Origin: Nectonema munidae | Taxonomy: Eukaryota; Nematomorpha; Nectonematoida; Nectonematidae | Direction: 5' to 3' | Assembly: GCA_030549495.1 (NCBI GenBank) | Contig: JAUIRK010000926.1 | Coordinates: 62,001-126,000, forward strand | Length of the DNA: 64,000 nucleotides | Shown here: one piece after another, positions 25,301-40,300 of the stretch | How positions within the stretch are numbered: the stretch's first letter is position 1 | How the letters are laid out: the number at the start of each line of letters is the position of its first letter | Translations under genes and position numbers: made by a program | The notes under the pieces: generated by a model | Told to the model about the DNA's origin: nothing | The model's input: the letters and a program-made list of their open reading frames with translations, nothing else | The model's database searches: none

Positions 25301-28300
25301 TCAGAGCTAAGTTTGAAATTTTAGAGTCATTCTTTTTTCAATTCAACTCTCTTAATCATTCCCCTCTACATGTAGTTTGTCTCCAAGAAACTTGGCTAAA
25401 TGATGCACGTTCGAGTTCCTTTGAAATACCAGGTTATGATTTCATTTTTGTGCCTCGTAGGATTAGCTCACATGCTGGCCTTGCTTTTTATGTTCACAAG
25501 TCAATAACTTATAAAGTTTGTACTTTGAACAATCCGAGTAACTGTTTTGAGATATTTACAATTTCTCTTACTTTATCTAATTCTAAACTACTGTCCCTTA
25601 ATAATATTTATAGGAAACCATCTTCATCTAATCAAGATATTGAGTCATTTTTTTCTTAGTTTGAAAAACTTTTATCTGATTATAAACTTTGCAGCAAAAC
25701 TGCAATTTTTTTTAGGAGATTTTAATTTTGATCTTTTCAAACATGATAAATGCAAAAATGTCAAAACCTTCTCAATATTTTTTCTTTAAATGCCCTATCA
25801 CATTTAATTTCGACCTACTAGTAGTTAGCTTATAGATAATATCTTTTTTTCTGATTGCTTAATAAGGAAAAAAGCTTTTAACTTATTATATGATATTTCA
25901 GATCATATCCCAATTTTAGTAACCTTAGATGTCTACCCATTGATGAAAAACTTTTTTTCAAATCTAAGTTTAATGCATCATATGTTAGGGATGAAGTTCA
26001 TTTAATTGGCACAATTTACTTGACAATTACATTAATTTCCCAAATCTATACTTCCATAAACTAAACTCTAAGCTTGTTGACTTTATTAAGAATAAGACAC
26101 GTTATATTAAGTTTAAAAGAAATTCTAACTTTTATTATAATAACCCAATTAAATCATGGTTGAACAAGGAAATTTTGGATTTAATTAAAGAAAGAAATAA
26201 TGTGTATAGGTGATTAAAGAACCCATATTCTGATACATATTCTGAGCTAAAATTGAAATATAATTTGCTTAGGAATAGTATAAAGTATAAATGTAGAACA
26301 CAAAAAAATTAATTTGTACATAATTTATTAATGAATCAAACGAACATAAAAGTTATTTGGCGAGAAGTAAAAAATAGATTAAATATTAATAAATCAACAA
26401 ACATAAATTTGAATTTTGGTGGGGAGTTAATTGAAGATGAACAAACTGTTTGTTCAATTTTCAATGATAAGTTTAGTATGAAGTTACCCTCTTCTCAACC
26501 GGAAAAAAAACTCTACCAAATACATAGCACAAGTCACAATAAATTTGAATTAAAAAAATTTTCTTATAATGATGTTATTCTAGCTGTCAGGGAATGTGAT
26601 AAAAGTAATTGTAATGATGCTTATGGGCTTTCTATTTCCAACATCAAGATATACTTAATGTTATTTATCCATTTTTAAGATTGGGATATAATATTTGCTT
26701 AAAGTATTGTGTTTTTCCGGACGATTTTAAACTCAGTGCAGTACATCCTGTTTTTAAAAAAGGCGCCAGAGAAGACAATAATAACTATCGCCCGATATCA
26801 ATTATTCCGGTTCTATCTAAAAATTTTGAAAAGCTACTTAATATTCAATTGCAATCATACTTTAATTCTAATAATCTATTTTATCCTCTTCAGTTCGGTT
26901 TTCGTAAGAATTACAACACCCAGTCACTACTTACACATTATATAGATAACATTTTGAATTCTCTTGAGTCCAATAAAGGAATGATTTCACTGTTCCACAG
27001 ATTTTAGTAAAGCTTTTGATAATCTTTCACACCAAATTTTATTTGATCAACTGTCTCTCTATGGAGTGCAAAGAAATTCCTTGCTTCTAATCAAATCTTA
27101 TTTGCTTAATCGTCAACAGTATGTAACTTGAATAAATTAAAGTCTAACGTTTCTACCATTAATATGGAGGTTCCTCAGGGTTCTATCCTGGGCCCTCTAT
27201 TATTCCTGATTTTTATAAATGATATACTGCATCTAATTGCTCGCTGAAGTTTTATTGTTTTGCTGATGATGTGACAATAAACATCCCGTTTTCTATGGCA
27301 AATCCACCCAAAAGTATGGACTTTTTCAACGATTATCTTGGGCCATTCTTTGAATGGTGTACTCAAAATTGCATGCATATAAATGTATCTAAGTCTAAAG
27401 CCATTCTCTTTGGAAGAATGAATAGAAAAATTCCAACTGAGAATTTCAAGTTCGAAGTTGTTGAATATTATAAATTACTTGGTGTCATCATCGACTGCAA
27501 ATTGAAGTTCAACTTGTCATTCTATTGCTTTGTGTGTAACAACCACCAATAGTCAATATATTAACAGCCACTCATTCTAATCATGAGCACTGCATACTAT
27601 CTTTATTTTATTCCAGTTTTATGAATATTCTATATGATGTATTTGTATTTCATTGATGTAATATGTGTTTTATTCATATCAGCGGCCTGCAGGCCTTTTG
27701 AATTTTTTCCCACTATAAATATGCAATGTCTTTCTTTTTAAATTCTTTATTTAATTTTTTTTTAATATGTTTAGTGGTGTATTCCAATGTTATTTTATCA
27801 ATTAATAAATCTTATTATTCTTCTTCTTCTTATGAAAAAATTTTTATGACCCCTATAAAATTCTTTTTGATTCAGCCGTTTAAAGTTAAAAACAAGAAAA
27901 TTTACATGTTATATTTTATAATACAAACACTTGTTAAAAGAAAGTTTAATTGAAAAAATTTATTTAAATTAATATAATCTAACAAATTCAGTATAATTTA
28001 ATTCGAAAGCTGGTATTGTTTGTCAGACAAAAGTTTTCCAAAACATGGTGTAATGCTCGACAGACAGCATCTCGTGTCTGAATCAATTGCAAACTTATTA
28101 CGTGCACTTGTTTTTAAAGACATCATTGCACAATATCCAGTTTCGCAACGATAAATTGAAGGTGACTCTATCAAAAAAATCATAGCACGTTTGGAAAGAA
28201 TATGATAAACGGTTTTTAATTTGGCCCAGAATGATGGAAGTGCTTGCTCAGAAAAATTGAGTTTGTTTTCTCTTATTTGAAGAAACTCCACTTTGGCAGC

Positions 28301-31300
28301 AGCATCAGAGTCATCAATGCTACTTTCGCTCACTGAAAAAGGCCTGGTGATCCAAATGTCATTAGAACGGCTATTTAACTTCGGAAAATAGTTTTCAATT
28401 GCTTGATTGCAAGCAACATGTGTGAGATTTAAAATGATGTTTGATTTTAAGAGTAAAATTTTTAATTGGTTGCATCATACAATCAGGATTAATGAATACA
28501 TCAAATAGAAATAGTTTAGCAACTGATGGAAGACGTTCATGAGGATACACTTTTTGATACCAAACGTTTTTCATGACCCCTGCAAAAACTTCAAACGACC
28601 CCCAAAGGCGTCACGATCCCTAGGTTAAGAACCACTACCATAGAGGGAGAGAGTAGCTGTCTCCTTTCCTTTTGCTTTATCTTCCCCTGATTACACCAAA
28701 TGTATTACAAGGGGTGCTTATACCCCGATGATGGAACTTGGTCATCGTTTTGATACTTCAAAATGCCTTTATGAATAACAATGATTAAATCAGAATGTAA
28801 TTGAATTAAACTAAGTTTATATCCAATTTTTGCTTAGTTAATTTTTATAGTATTTGCAATCTATATGAATTCTGAATGCCTATAATAAATTTTTTGCCCC
28901 CCCCCCCCCGTGCCGAAAATTTTTTGCTCTCTTACAATAAAAGCTCACCACGTCTCTTTTAACAATGTCCTTATCATTAATCTTTTTCTTTTCTGGAGAG
29001 TATTTCGATATGTGATGTAACTCTTCTTCTTTTTCATGGTGAAACTTTTGTTAGCTTCCTGCAGGCAAATTTTAAATAAAATTCTTTTTAGTTATGTAAG
29101 ATACTGGATTTATATTTAAACTTCAACAATTCCAAGATACAACTAAAAAGTGTTCAGTATGAAAGCATTAAGAGCATAATGTAAGATTTATATAGTTTAT
29201 TCCAAATTCTTTTGTCATAATCATAAACATTTTTGTTCTTAGATTTTTGGTTATTTCATCAATTCCTGTTTTAAAAGGTTTTATTTTTAATCTTAACCAT
29301 CATTTTTAATTAAAATATCTAACGAAATTCTAACGTATTTCTTGTCGAAATGTTTCTAGAGTAGTTACTTGCAATTTTCATTAAAATTAACTGAAAGAAG
29401 AAGAAGAAGAAAGAAATTTATTTACTATTCACTAGTACATCTATATAATCATAGAAAATCAAAGTGATAGAAAGTATTTCAAAAGGTAAAAAGAAACCCG
29501 CTTTTAGAAATACTCAACTATTACAACAAAATGTATATATATATATATATAAATGAAATGAGCAGTTTCAAAATTGATATAATATACAATTCTTATTGAT
29601 GAAAATAATATAAGTAAAATAAAATAAAGTTTGATATATAATATATTATATATAATAAAAATGAATATAAATATATATTTACAACAAATAAGCGTTAATT
29701 ATTAATAAGATACAATCTATTACAAAAAAAACCCATTTCCCAAAAACCCAGTCAAACTATAAATTTAGATGAGTAAAAAAATAATGGACTTTTATTAAAA
29801 CCGTAACAATACTTTTCTGTGTTTACTTTATATACTTGTTAATTTAATCCTGCCCAGTCTTGCCTTATTGAGACAAAAAGTCTGATATTTGAATCAAGCA
29901 AAATTTAGAAGTCATGCATTCAGTTAGGAGCCATTAAATTCCTAAATAAGTTTGAAAAGTATACACATATAACAAAATTATGAACGTCATACATCATTGA
30001 GATGAGTGTCAAAGAAAGAAAAAGAGGCTATAGTTTAAATCATTCACCATTATAACTTATAAACTCAAATTTTATTTCTTTTAACTGGAATACAACTTAA
30101 TATCATATTCTAAACATAAAGAATATAACATATTGGAGTAACTTTTCACTTTACTTTTTATAATTTCCACATCTTTTTCAATGACTCAACGCTACTTCAT
30201 TTATTATAACGATGAAATAAGAAAGTAGAATTTAAACCTTTTTTATTTGGTGGGAAATTTTCAAGGTTTTCAAATATTTAATCAGTGTATCAATTCTAGA
30301 TATATTTTGCTCTGATTTTACATCATAACTTCTATATAAAATATCTCACTACATATTATTGAAGTAAACTCTTAAATAATTGTCATCTTTAAGATTATCT
30401 CAATCAACAAGCTGTCTTGCAAACAATTTTCTACATTTTCAAATACTTTCCACGTGATTTTATCAGTAAAAGCTCTTTACCAAAATATTTTGTCAATGAA
30501 AACTTTAATAAATTAAGAGATGATCCATCTAATTTTGTAAGTATTTCATAAATGATTAAAATTAATTTTACATGATAATTATGATGACATTTTTAGAATT
30601 TACGAAACTTTATTCACAGCCTGAATACCTACTTTGAGAATTCTGATATTTATCATTTTACCTGCTGTAAACTTTTTTTGCCTGATGCCGATGTGAATTG
30701 CGAAAGTTTGCAGAATATCATTTTAATCATAAGTACTGTGACTCTAAATCTAAGCCTCAGTTTTGATGTTAAAGTAAATCTTATATCTAACATTTTTCGT
30801 TGTAGCTTTAGAGTATTTTCATTATTTTTTGGCCTTTATGTTAGGGTTAGAAATATGGCTTTCTTAAAGATTAATCCTATATGTTATTTTCATTTTAGTT
30901 AATAAAAGTTTATATTTTATACTAGGAAATAAACTCTATTTTAGTGGGTGCGATATTCTCAATTCCCTCTGCCTCACTGTCAATGTTAGAAAAGCCTTGG
31001 TTGTGGTAGCCCAAAGCTCCAATATTTAACTAATGCTATACATGATATAGGAACAAATAACCACAAAGTTATATTATTAAAATATTTATTGTGTCCCTAT
31101 TTTTTATATCATAAAATTTATGTATTCCCATTAAATATTTAGATGTCTGATGGCAATACTATTGAAGAATCCTATATTGTTAAAAGAAACAATATTGAAA
31201 GATTTTCTTTCAACTGTGAAAAAAATTTTAATTACATTTTATTTATAATTTAATTTCACAAATATCATTTAGATAGGCAAATTGAAGATGAGCCATATTC

Positions 31301-34300
31301 TGAATTTGAAATAGAACTAAATTTACCTGTTTTTGAAATATTGAACATACAAGGCCGAAAGAATAAGGAAGGTAAAAGCGTAGTATTCGTCATAAAGCAT
31401 TCTATACTTTGGATGGAATTTTTGGAAAAGTTAGAGAATGTTAGTTTTCAATCTCAGGTAAAAATATATAGTTCTTTAAAAGCGTTAAAATTTAGGCACT
31501 ATTCATTCAGAGATGAATCAATCTTTAAATCTTAACTTTCACTGAAAAATTCGGCGCCAAAAATTTTTATGAAAAAGTCTGTTGTGTATATTTTCTTTAA
31601 CTTGAAATATAAATCTATCACCAATTTTCTTCCTCACATTAAGTTTACCTTATCAAGAAGATATTTATTAGGACTATGTAACAGATTACTACTAAACAAT
31701 ATATATATTGAAACAGATATAGGTAACATTTAACATTAAGATAAGTAAAAAGATAAGATAAAAAAGGCCAATTAGAATAACTTATGTTAATTTTGATAGT
31801 AAAATGACTGTAAAAAGTGCTCTTTCTAACCTAAAAAATGCTCCCGAAAAATTTAAGAAAATCTTTGTTTCCAATGATTTTAATCCAGTCGAAAGAGAGA
31901 GAATCAAAACCCTTAACCTTCAAGCTAGGGCAAAAAATTTGGAAAAAGATAACGACTCGTTCATGTTTGTTGTTTCAGGAGATAATTTAAAAGATCTGAA
32001 AATTATAAAGAAATTTTTTTTAAAAAGATCCATGACACACTCAATATAGATGAAGCAATTCACACTTCAATCAATTCAAATAAAAACATTTCTAAGTTTG
32101 TATCTATCTTCTATACTAATGCTAACCAATTATTCAGTAAACTAGATGAGTTATCTTTTTCCCTAAATAAGAGTAACTTTCTTGTTGGAGCTATAACTGA
32201 AGCTTTGCCTAAAAAAGGTCTACATTGATCAATTATACTATCTATGACATTGATAACTATGTAACAGTACATAACTTTGACCATCACTCCAATTCTTCAA
32301 TGAATCAGAGAGGAATTCTTTTTTATTTGCATAAAGAGGCTTCATTCCATGTGATTGAGCTCTTTAACCCAATTTTTATTGAATGCCTAACTTTAAGGGT
32401 TTTTTTGAAAAGAAAAGAGTTCTTACTTTGTTGTATATATAGAAGTCCAAGTTCACTTTTTTATGAATCTACGAATGAAATTATTTCTCTTCTAAGTCTA
32501 CTTCACTCAAAATTTTCACATAGTAACATCATTATTCTTGGGGATTTTAACTACCCTGAAATTAATTGGAATTCACTGAGTAACGCTAGTGTTAAACATC
32601 AAAGATTTCTTAATTTCCTACAAGAAAAATGCTTTACTCAGCTTGTGAAGGAACCTACAAGGATAGGTACATTTGGTTTGTTTTCTGTTCTTGATTTATT
32701 GATTACCAATATTCCAGATTTCATTTCCAATTTGAGGTTTAATTCTCCCCTTATCAAAAGTGATCATATGTGTATTACTTTTAATCTTTTAATTAATGTA
32801 AAATCTGATATCTCCAAATCCATTAAATATAATTATCAATCTGGTAACTATAAAGAAATTTCTTCTCACCTGTCTAAAATTGATTGGAATATAGCTAAAG
32901 ATTTTAATCTTGTTAAATTCTATTCTTTTTTCACTAATAAACTATATTCACTTATAGAGAAGTACGTTCCTTTGAGGAAATCTCACCTAAAAGTCAAAGT
33001 TTATTTTACTAAAAAAATTATCTCTCTTCTAAAAAAAAAGAAAAAACTTTTTCGGGCTTATACTAAATTTAGACATAGACATATCTATGACAAATACAGA
33101 CAAATATCGAACATTTTGAGAAAAGAGACTCGTAAGGCTAGAATATCTCATGAAAGCAAACTTCTTTCAAAATATAAATATAGTCCTAAGTTGGTTTGGT
33201 CCTACATAAATCAGAAGAACAGAAATAATTTTGCTGAACTAGTTGATCATAATGATTTACCTACTACTACTAATACCCAAAGAGCCAATGTTTTTAGTGA
33301 ATATTTCAATTATTGTTCTTCGAATTCGGGTTCTCATAATGACAATTCAAGTTTCTTGCCTGTATGTAACTCTATAATAGATAGTTTAGATTTTAACATA
33401 GTTGAAATACATAGCAAGTTAGAAAATTAATAAATTTAAGTCTCCTGGCTCTGATAAGTTACACCCGTATGTCATTAGTGAACTTTCTCGAGTTTTAGCC
33501 ATACCTGTCAAAATGATTTTTGAAAAATCACTAGAGGAAAAATTTTTTTTGGATGTTTGGAAAATTGCATTAGTCACACCAGTTTTGAAGAGTGGAAATC
33601 GAAAATTTTGCCAAAACTACAGGCCAATAAGTCTTATTCCAGTTCTATCTAAAGTATTCGAGACATTCATAGCCGATAAAATTTTATCACATATAAAAAA
33701 CTTCAAACTTTTTAATTCCAACCAGCATGGATTTATTAATGGAAAATCTACGATTACCAATCTATTGGAGTTTCAAAATGATTTAGTCAACCTGCTTGAG
33801 GGAAATGATTCTATTGATGTAATTTACTTAGATTTTCACAAGGCTTTTGACTCTATCTCACATAAGTATTTGTCAGATAAACTTGAGTCATTTGGTATAA
33901 AAGGCAATCTACTAGCTTTATTGAAAAATTATCTTGAAGATAGAAAACAAATTGTTTCAGTAAATGGTATGTATTCTGATGAAAAGCAAGTGTTGAGTGG
34001 AGTACCCCAAGGGTCTGTGCTAGCTCCTCTACTCTTTAATATCTTTCTTAATGATCTCTTAAACGTAATAAAGTCAAAGATAAAGGTATTTGCCGATGAT
34101 ATCAAGATTTACAATGTGTGTGACAGAGATGGTAGAAATTGCTTGCAGAAAGATTTGATTGAAGTTTTTCATTGGTGTAATAGATGGGAAATGAAACTGA
34201 ACTTGAATAAATGTACTCATTTACAAATTGGATTACAAAGTAATCATTCGTTTTTCATTGGTGGCCAAAAACTTAAACAAGTTGATTCACAGAAAGACTT

Positions 34301-37300
34301 AGGGGTGATAGTGAATTCTAACCTCGACCCAAGAGAAAATATTTCAACAAGAGTCACTAAAGCTTTCCAAGCCTTTCATAGAGTTCATAGAAGTTTTGCT
34401 TTATTTGATGCCAACATAGCACCCCTTTTATATAAAACACTGATTAGACCTATTTTAGAGTATGGAAATGTTGTTGCATTTCCTTTTCACTCCTGTGATG
34501 CTGCAAATATTGAAAGAGTCCAGAGAACAATCACAAAAAAGATAGTAGGAATGAAAGATCTTAGTTATACAGAAAGACTGAAAAAACTGAATTTGCCTTC
34601 AATGTTATACAGGTTTAGAAGGAATGATATGGTGACATCCTACAACATTGTAAAAGAAAAGTTTAACTTAACTTCTCAAGTTTTACCTGAATTTTCTGAA
34701 AGAGTTCAAAGATTTCATTCTTCCAAATTTAAAAAAAGACATTGCAAGAAGGTATTTTTGAAAAAATACTTTTCTCAACGAATGATAAATGATTGGAATT
34801 CTTTGCCTGATTTTGTTGTTGATGCTCCATCTTTGAACATCTTCAAGAACAGACTTGATGAGTTTTGGAAAAATAGAAGGTTTGAGCATGAAAGAACGCG
34901 TTGATTTTCAAAAGTATGAAGCGAATACTTACTATAGGCTTTTTGCCTTTCTTTCTTTCGCTAATAAACTTATGTTATGTTATGTTATGTTATAAGCACT
35001 GCACAAATAGTCAGAAATGACCGCTTGTATGGCTCATATTTGTAAGATACAACATTTAACTCAAAAATCACAGATGCAAACATAAATAAGATAATAACAT
35101 AAGTAATTCAGGGTGAGGAAAAATCGACCCAAAAAATCGGAAAAAATGACTTTTACTCAGAGAAAAAAATGATTTAATTGACTTTTTAAAGTTTCATTGA
35201 ATTGAACAAATATGAACACTTTAGAGAAAGTATTGAAAATTATTTCAAAGAATCCATGACTTTGTAATACAGCAACATATAATTAATGACATTTTCTGAT
35301 TTAAAATTCGATCATTTTCTAGCAGTTTTTTCAGTTTAGAAAAAGATCTTTTTACTTCTAAAGTTAAAACTTGACAATTTTGTAATTTGGGATAGGTCCT
35401 GCGAGAGATTTGAGAGTTTTTCATATTCATGATTTTATTGATTTCATTTTATTTGAATCTATTTTCAAGTTAACTTTTAACGCCACATTCGTCTTAAATG
35501 AAATAATGTTGAAACAAGTAAAAACATCTTGAAAAAGTCTCTATGTTGACTTTTTCCGACTAAATCAATGAATCGTGAATATTCTCTAATTATTGTTAGC
35601 AAGTTTTGACACAGATTTTCTTTTTTCCAACAATTTCTTGATATTTGGCAATAAAATTCCATCTTCATCATTAATTTTTTTCACTGCTGGAAGATTTTAA
35701 TGAAAATATTTTGCTGCGTGCAACCGATTTGTCAATTTCATTACAATTGGAACTGAAGTGTTGCCGATAGGTTTGAAAAGAAAACGTTTTTTTCTATTAC
35801 TAATTTTGAATAATTTAATGCCGTTAATCTACAATTTTGCAAGATAACTTAATTAATAGATGTGAAAAACATGCAATGATAAAAAAGTTTGGGAATAAAA
35901 TTCCATAACTTAGGCACCGGATATATCGTACGTAACCGCGTTTGTCAACAACAAAATTGTCTTACAAAAAACTTCTTCATGTTTAACCTCAGTCAGGCAC
36001 ACTTTACAGTAATTATTAGATGAAAAAAAGCCCAACTATTGTGGAAGTGTTGATATAAAGAAGAAATCTTATATGTATCGCTTATAACAATTTTAGGCAC
36101 ATTAAATCAAAAAGTGTTAAATATAAAATTTGACTTTATTGACCTAAACCCGAAAAATTGACGTTGATTGACTTAAAATTTGAAATTAGTTCAAAAATTT
36201 TTAGACTAAACAAGTAAAGATCTTCTTCAAAGAGTTTTTGCTAATAAAAGTTGACTTTATTGACTTTTACTCGCCCTGAAAAAATATATATATTGATAGT
36301 TGAACATACTATGTTATAATCAGATAAAAATGTGTCATGTACAAGTTTTTTAAAGCTTTTGATAGAATCTAAATTAATGGGAAAAAAAATTAAATTTGAA
36401 TTATAAAATTGTGACATTTACAAAGATATAAACAGACAAATCCTAAAAGGACCCCCATTTTCAAAAGAGGAAGTTATTTTTCAATAGAATTCAATTTTTA
36501 AAATTTTACTTTATAAGATTTTTATTCACTCTTATTTTTTTCTCTAACAAAAATCTTCTTTTTAAGTCAAAACATCTTTGTTTAAAGCTAAGATCATTCA
36601 TCAAAAAATTATAAGATATAATAAGTTTTTTATGCTTAAACTTTACTAAGGGAACAATGAGATGAAAAAATAATCTTGTTCTTTTAAAAAAGGACCGAAA
36701 GAAAATTTTTCAAACAACACTAAAATAGTGAAAATTTAGTATTACCACAGGTAAAATTCATTAAAATTTAAATCATTTTTATATTAATTTCCCACATATT
36801 ATACTCTTATCTGTACAGGTTAATATATGTTAAAAACTCAATATTTGGATCAATTCAGAACAGGGCACTCGAGAGGCTATTTTTGAATTGATGAGAAATT
36901 ATTTGCTTATATTTTAATGGATTACGTTTTTTAATCAAAACTATTATAATACTAAAAATAATACTAACTATACCTAATTAACTATGAATATCAAATTAAA
37001 TTCAACTTTCAGTGAAATTTTAACATAAAATGGACAAATAATAATTATATATATGAAAAATGTGTTTTTATAGACTAATCGTTATCTTCCTAATAAATCG
37101 CAATTTTGTTCATAAAGTATACAATGATTTATTTTACTTGTCATAAAATTTTTCAATCAAATGGTGTTCTCCAATATTGATACATTCGAAAAAGTGATTA
37201 GTTTGAGAACATTCAAAATTTACAAATCAATTCTATATTAGCCATGAAGCTAAATGTGAAAGTAAATTAAAAAGAACCAAAATAAATAAAATGAGGAAAA

Positions 37301-40300
37301 TCAATTTTAATACAAAATTGAAAATAATTGACAATTTTGATTTTTTTTAGATGAAATGACTTTTACCAATATCAATTGTGTTTTTACAAATATAAAAGAT
37401 AATTAATTCCAATTTGCCTTTCACTGGGAGCAAATGGGGTTTTACCAGTTGAAATGTCAATAATATTTTTTATAAATAATCTATCTTTTGAGGTATACTT
37501 TTAAAATCTCATAGTCAAAGAAATCTTTTAGTTAAAATTTTTAATTTATATATTTCCTGAGATCATCGATAAAACAATCTCAAGTTTATATCAAGTATTG
37601 ACTTTAATATGAAATAAAAATCCTCAAATAACTGCCGATAAGTTAACATAATTAACAAATCTTTTGCAAATAGAAATATTTTTTACTTGCTAAATTCTAC
37701 AATATTAATATAAAAACTTAATTTTTATAATTTTGAAATTAAGCAATTTTTTTAATCTTTTTAGAATTCATAGTAAGCAAGTTTAAGTAAAAAACTTTAT
37801 TGATGAAACACAAATGCTTAATTAGGATGTGATATTTCGCATCATCAATACTTTTTCAAACTGGTAGAAAGAGAGAGAGAAAGTATATAAGTCTTACCTT
37901 AATTATATACTTTCTCTCTCTCTACCTGTCTGAAGAAGCCTTGAGGAGGCGAGATATGACATCCCTTTTAAGTATTTCTATTCCACCAATAAAGTTCCTT
38001 ACTTAAACTTGTTTACTTTATTTCCTTATAACTTTTTTATGGCTTGTTAGCACCACTTTTTTATTTTTAGAATTCGCCCATTTATGATAAAGATCTATGT
38101 CAAAATGAGCTTGAATTAAGTCTTAAGCCAAATAACTTTAGCTCTGATAAGTAATCATCTTTCTAATTCGTTTAAATATTCTCTTGATTTTGATGTCTTA
38201 TTTTTTTATTTATGCTAATTATAAGATGAATAAATAGTGGAACGTCCTGCTTTAACTCTACACATTTTTAAAAAACTTGATATATATATTATCAAGGATA
38301 AACATATTTATAAAGGTATGCAAATTTAGTAGAAATAATTTACTCGAATATGATTGAAAAATTCAAATTATAGGCCTACTTTTGAATTATATAAAAAAAC
38401 ATTTTCTTGTAAATTCCAAACGTACATTTCTTGAGACACCTCAAACAATTACTAAATTGTATGTCTTTATTTTTATCCTGTTAATGAAAATAATTAACGT
38501 ATACAGAATAGAACAAAAAAACTAAATAGTCGCAGGGCCAAGACATCGAAATTAGTGCGTGTATCAGTGTTTTGGGTAGGTTTTGGAGAGATTTTGATTA
38601 GAGATTAAGAAGACTTTATGACACCGAAAAAATCCATTGTAATAATTAAGAAGCTCAGAGATGTCAAATCACTCGGTATCAACATGGTAATTGATTTAGA
38701 GTATTTGTTGCACAAACACAAGTTTTCACCTTACGTATGGAGAAAATTTTTACGACGATATTCTCGGAAGAAACTGTTATTGCTGATCGGTCTACAGTGG
38801 TAGGTGTTGGAAATAAGGATTCCGGTTATGATAGCCAGTTGGAAGATCACAATGAAAGCGGTGATGAAAGCATCATTTGTAAAGATCGCCAACAGTAACT
38901 TGTGCAGACTGGAATGCCAAAGAATATACTTAATAATATATTAAAGAATCAAATAAAAGTTCCTTTTATAAAAAATAACCCTTTATCTTTAAAGAAAATG
39001 TATTATCACATAGAACACTACTTAAAGATTTAAATTTCTTCAAAGCTAGTTTTATTCTGTGTTCTACTGAGTTACTAACACTCCCTATCTGATCTATAAC
39101 CTCTCATAAGTAACAAAATTGATTAACCTTTTATAGTTCTATATCTTTTACTACTAACTTTTCTTTACTAATTTAACTTTTTTAAATCTGAACAACTAGT
39201 ACACTTAAAATTTTTAACTTTTAATAAACTACCTTTAATACCAGAGCACCTTTTATGTATCCATTCAAGATTTTGATAAATCAGTTACAAAAAAACAAAT
39301 TAAAAAATCCTTTCCTTAAAAATGTTACCTCAGAGCACCTTTGGGTTCGGGACCCATAAAGTAAGCTTTATGAGTTTTAACAATATATTTTTTTGATGAA
39401 ATTAGCATCTTATACTTCATTTAAAAATAAATATGCTTAATGTAAACTGACACAGATGTAGAAAGCTATTGGCATATTTATTATCATAATGTATATTCAA
39501 TTAAATATTAAGCTATGCTTTTCAACTACTTAAATTATTTAAACTTTTAAATTTTTAGCGATTGTTATCAACATTCAGAAGATGATGGAGAAATATATGA
39601 AAATGTTTTAAGTAGTAAATTTTCTTAATTGGTTAAAATTTTCATTAGTATTTCAATCAGTAATCAATTTTTTTAATTTCAGAAAATAAAAATGAAAATT
39701 CTTCAGATGAAGAAGATGTTGACACAATGTCAAGTGAAAATGAAAATGTTTTGCTATATAAATTGAAAAGAGAAAATTCCTTTGAAAAAAGAGAAGACGA
39801 AAAGTGGAACCAAATTGAAAATAAGTTATCTGATTCGAATAAATTTGCAGATACCTATTCTAAATCTAACTTTCCCCAAATACAAGAATGCCTTCATGAT
39901 AAAAGTAATAATTTTATATGCTAAAAAAAGACTGGCATGATTGAGAATATCAGGAAGTCTCACTTTAATAAAATCTAATATCTTGGGGTCAAATACATCA
40001 TCTTGTCATTTTTTCTCATAGTTCGATACACGCTTCTGCAGATTGTGCGTTGTAGATTATCATGCCTTACATCCGATGTCTAGGCTATTTTTTGGAAGAT
40101 AGGTAGGGAAGAAAGGATTTTATTGTGTAATTATACATTTTTACATCATATATAAAATGGCGTTAATTTAAAATGATATTTATAGTATCAAATAATCATA
40201 GATATCAATTATTTTTCTTATCTTTACTATGAAAATAAAATATTACTAATTAAGTAATGAAAAGATAAGAAGCTTATGTCAAGTAAATGAAATAAATAAA

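Larger units (their letters stand above)
23956..28637 (-). mobile_element. hAT transposon with 8-bp target duplication, itself split by a LINE
   Basis: The left end CAGTGGTTCTTAACC (23956) and right end GGTTAAGAACCACTA (ending 28637) are inverted repeats matching at 14 of 15 positions. They are flanked by CCATAGAG at 23948-23955 and 28638-28645, the 8-bp duplication expected of hAT. A transposase remnant lies on the minus strand in the right part. LINE F occupies most of the interior. The whole nest sits in intron 5 of the SYCP2-like gene. Confidence 0.9.
31745..34995 (+). mobile_element. Least-decayed LINE in the window, CR1-like (LINE G)
   Basis: A short ORF1 C-terminus opens at 31804. Endonuclease and RT follow with only two or three frame interruptions, and the 3' end is CGCTAATAAACTTATGTTAT followed by ATGTT repeats (34976-34995), a typical templated tail. 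It lies within intron 10 of the SYCP2-like gene, same strand. ORF1 is largely missing, so it is 5' truncated or rearranged. Confidence 0.85.

Noticed and set aside
28134-28333. Domesticated ZBED-type host gene
   Set aside because: It lies inside clear hAT ends with target duplications and only the C-terminal part survives.
30240-30393. Extra SYCP2-like exon between exons 6 and 7
   Set aside because: The AG-flanked stretch near 30300 reaches a stop in every phase that would fit its neighbours.
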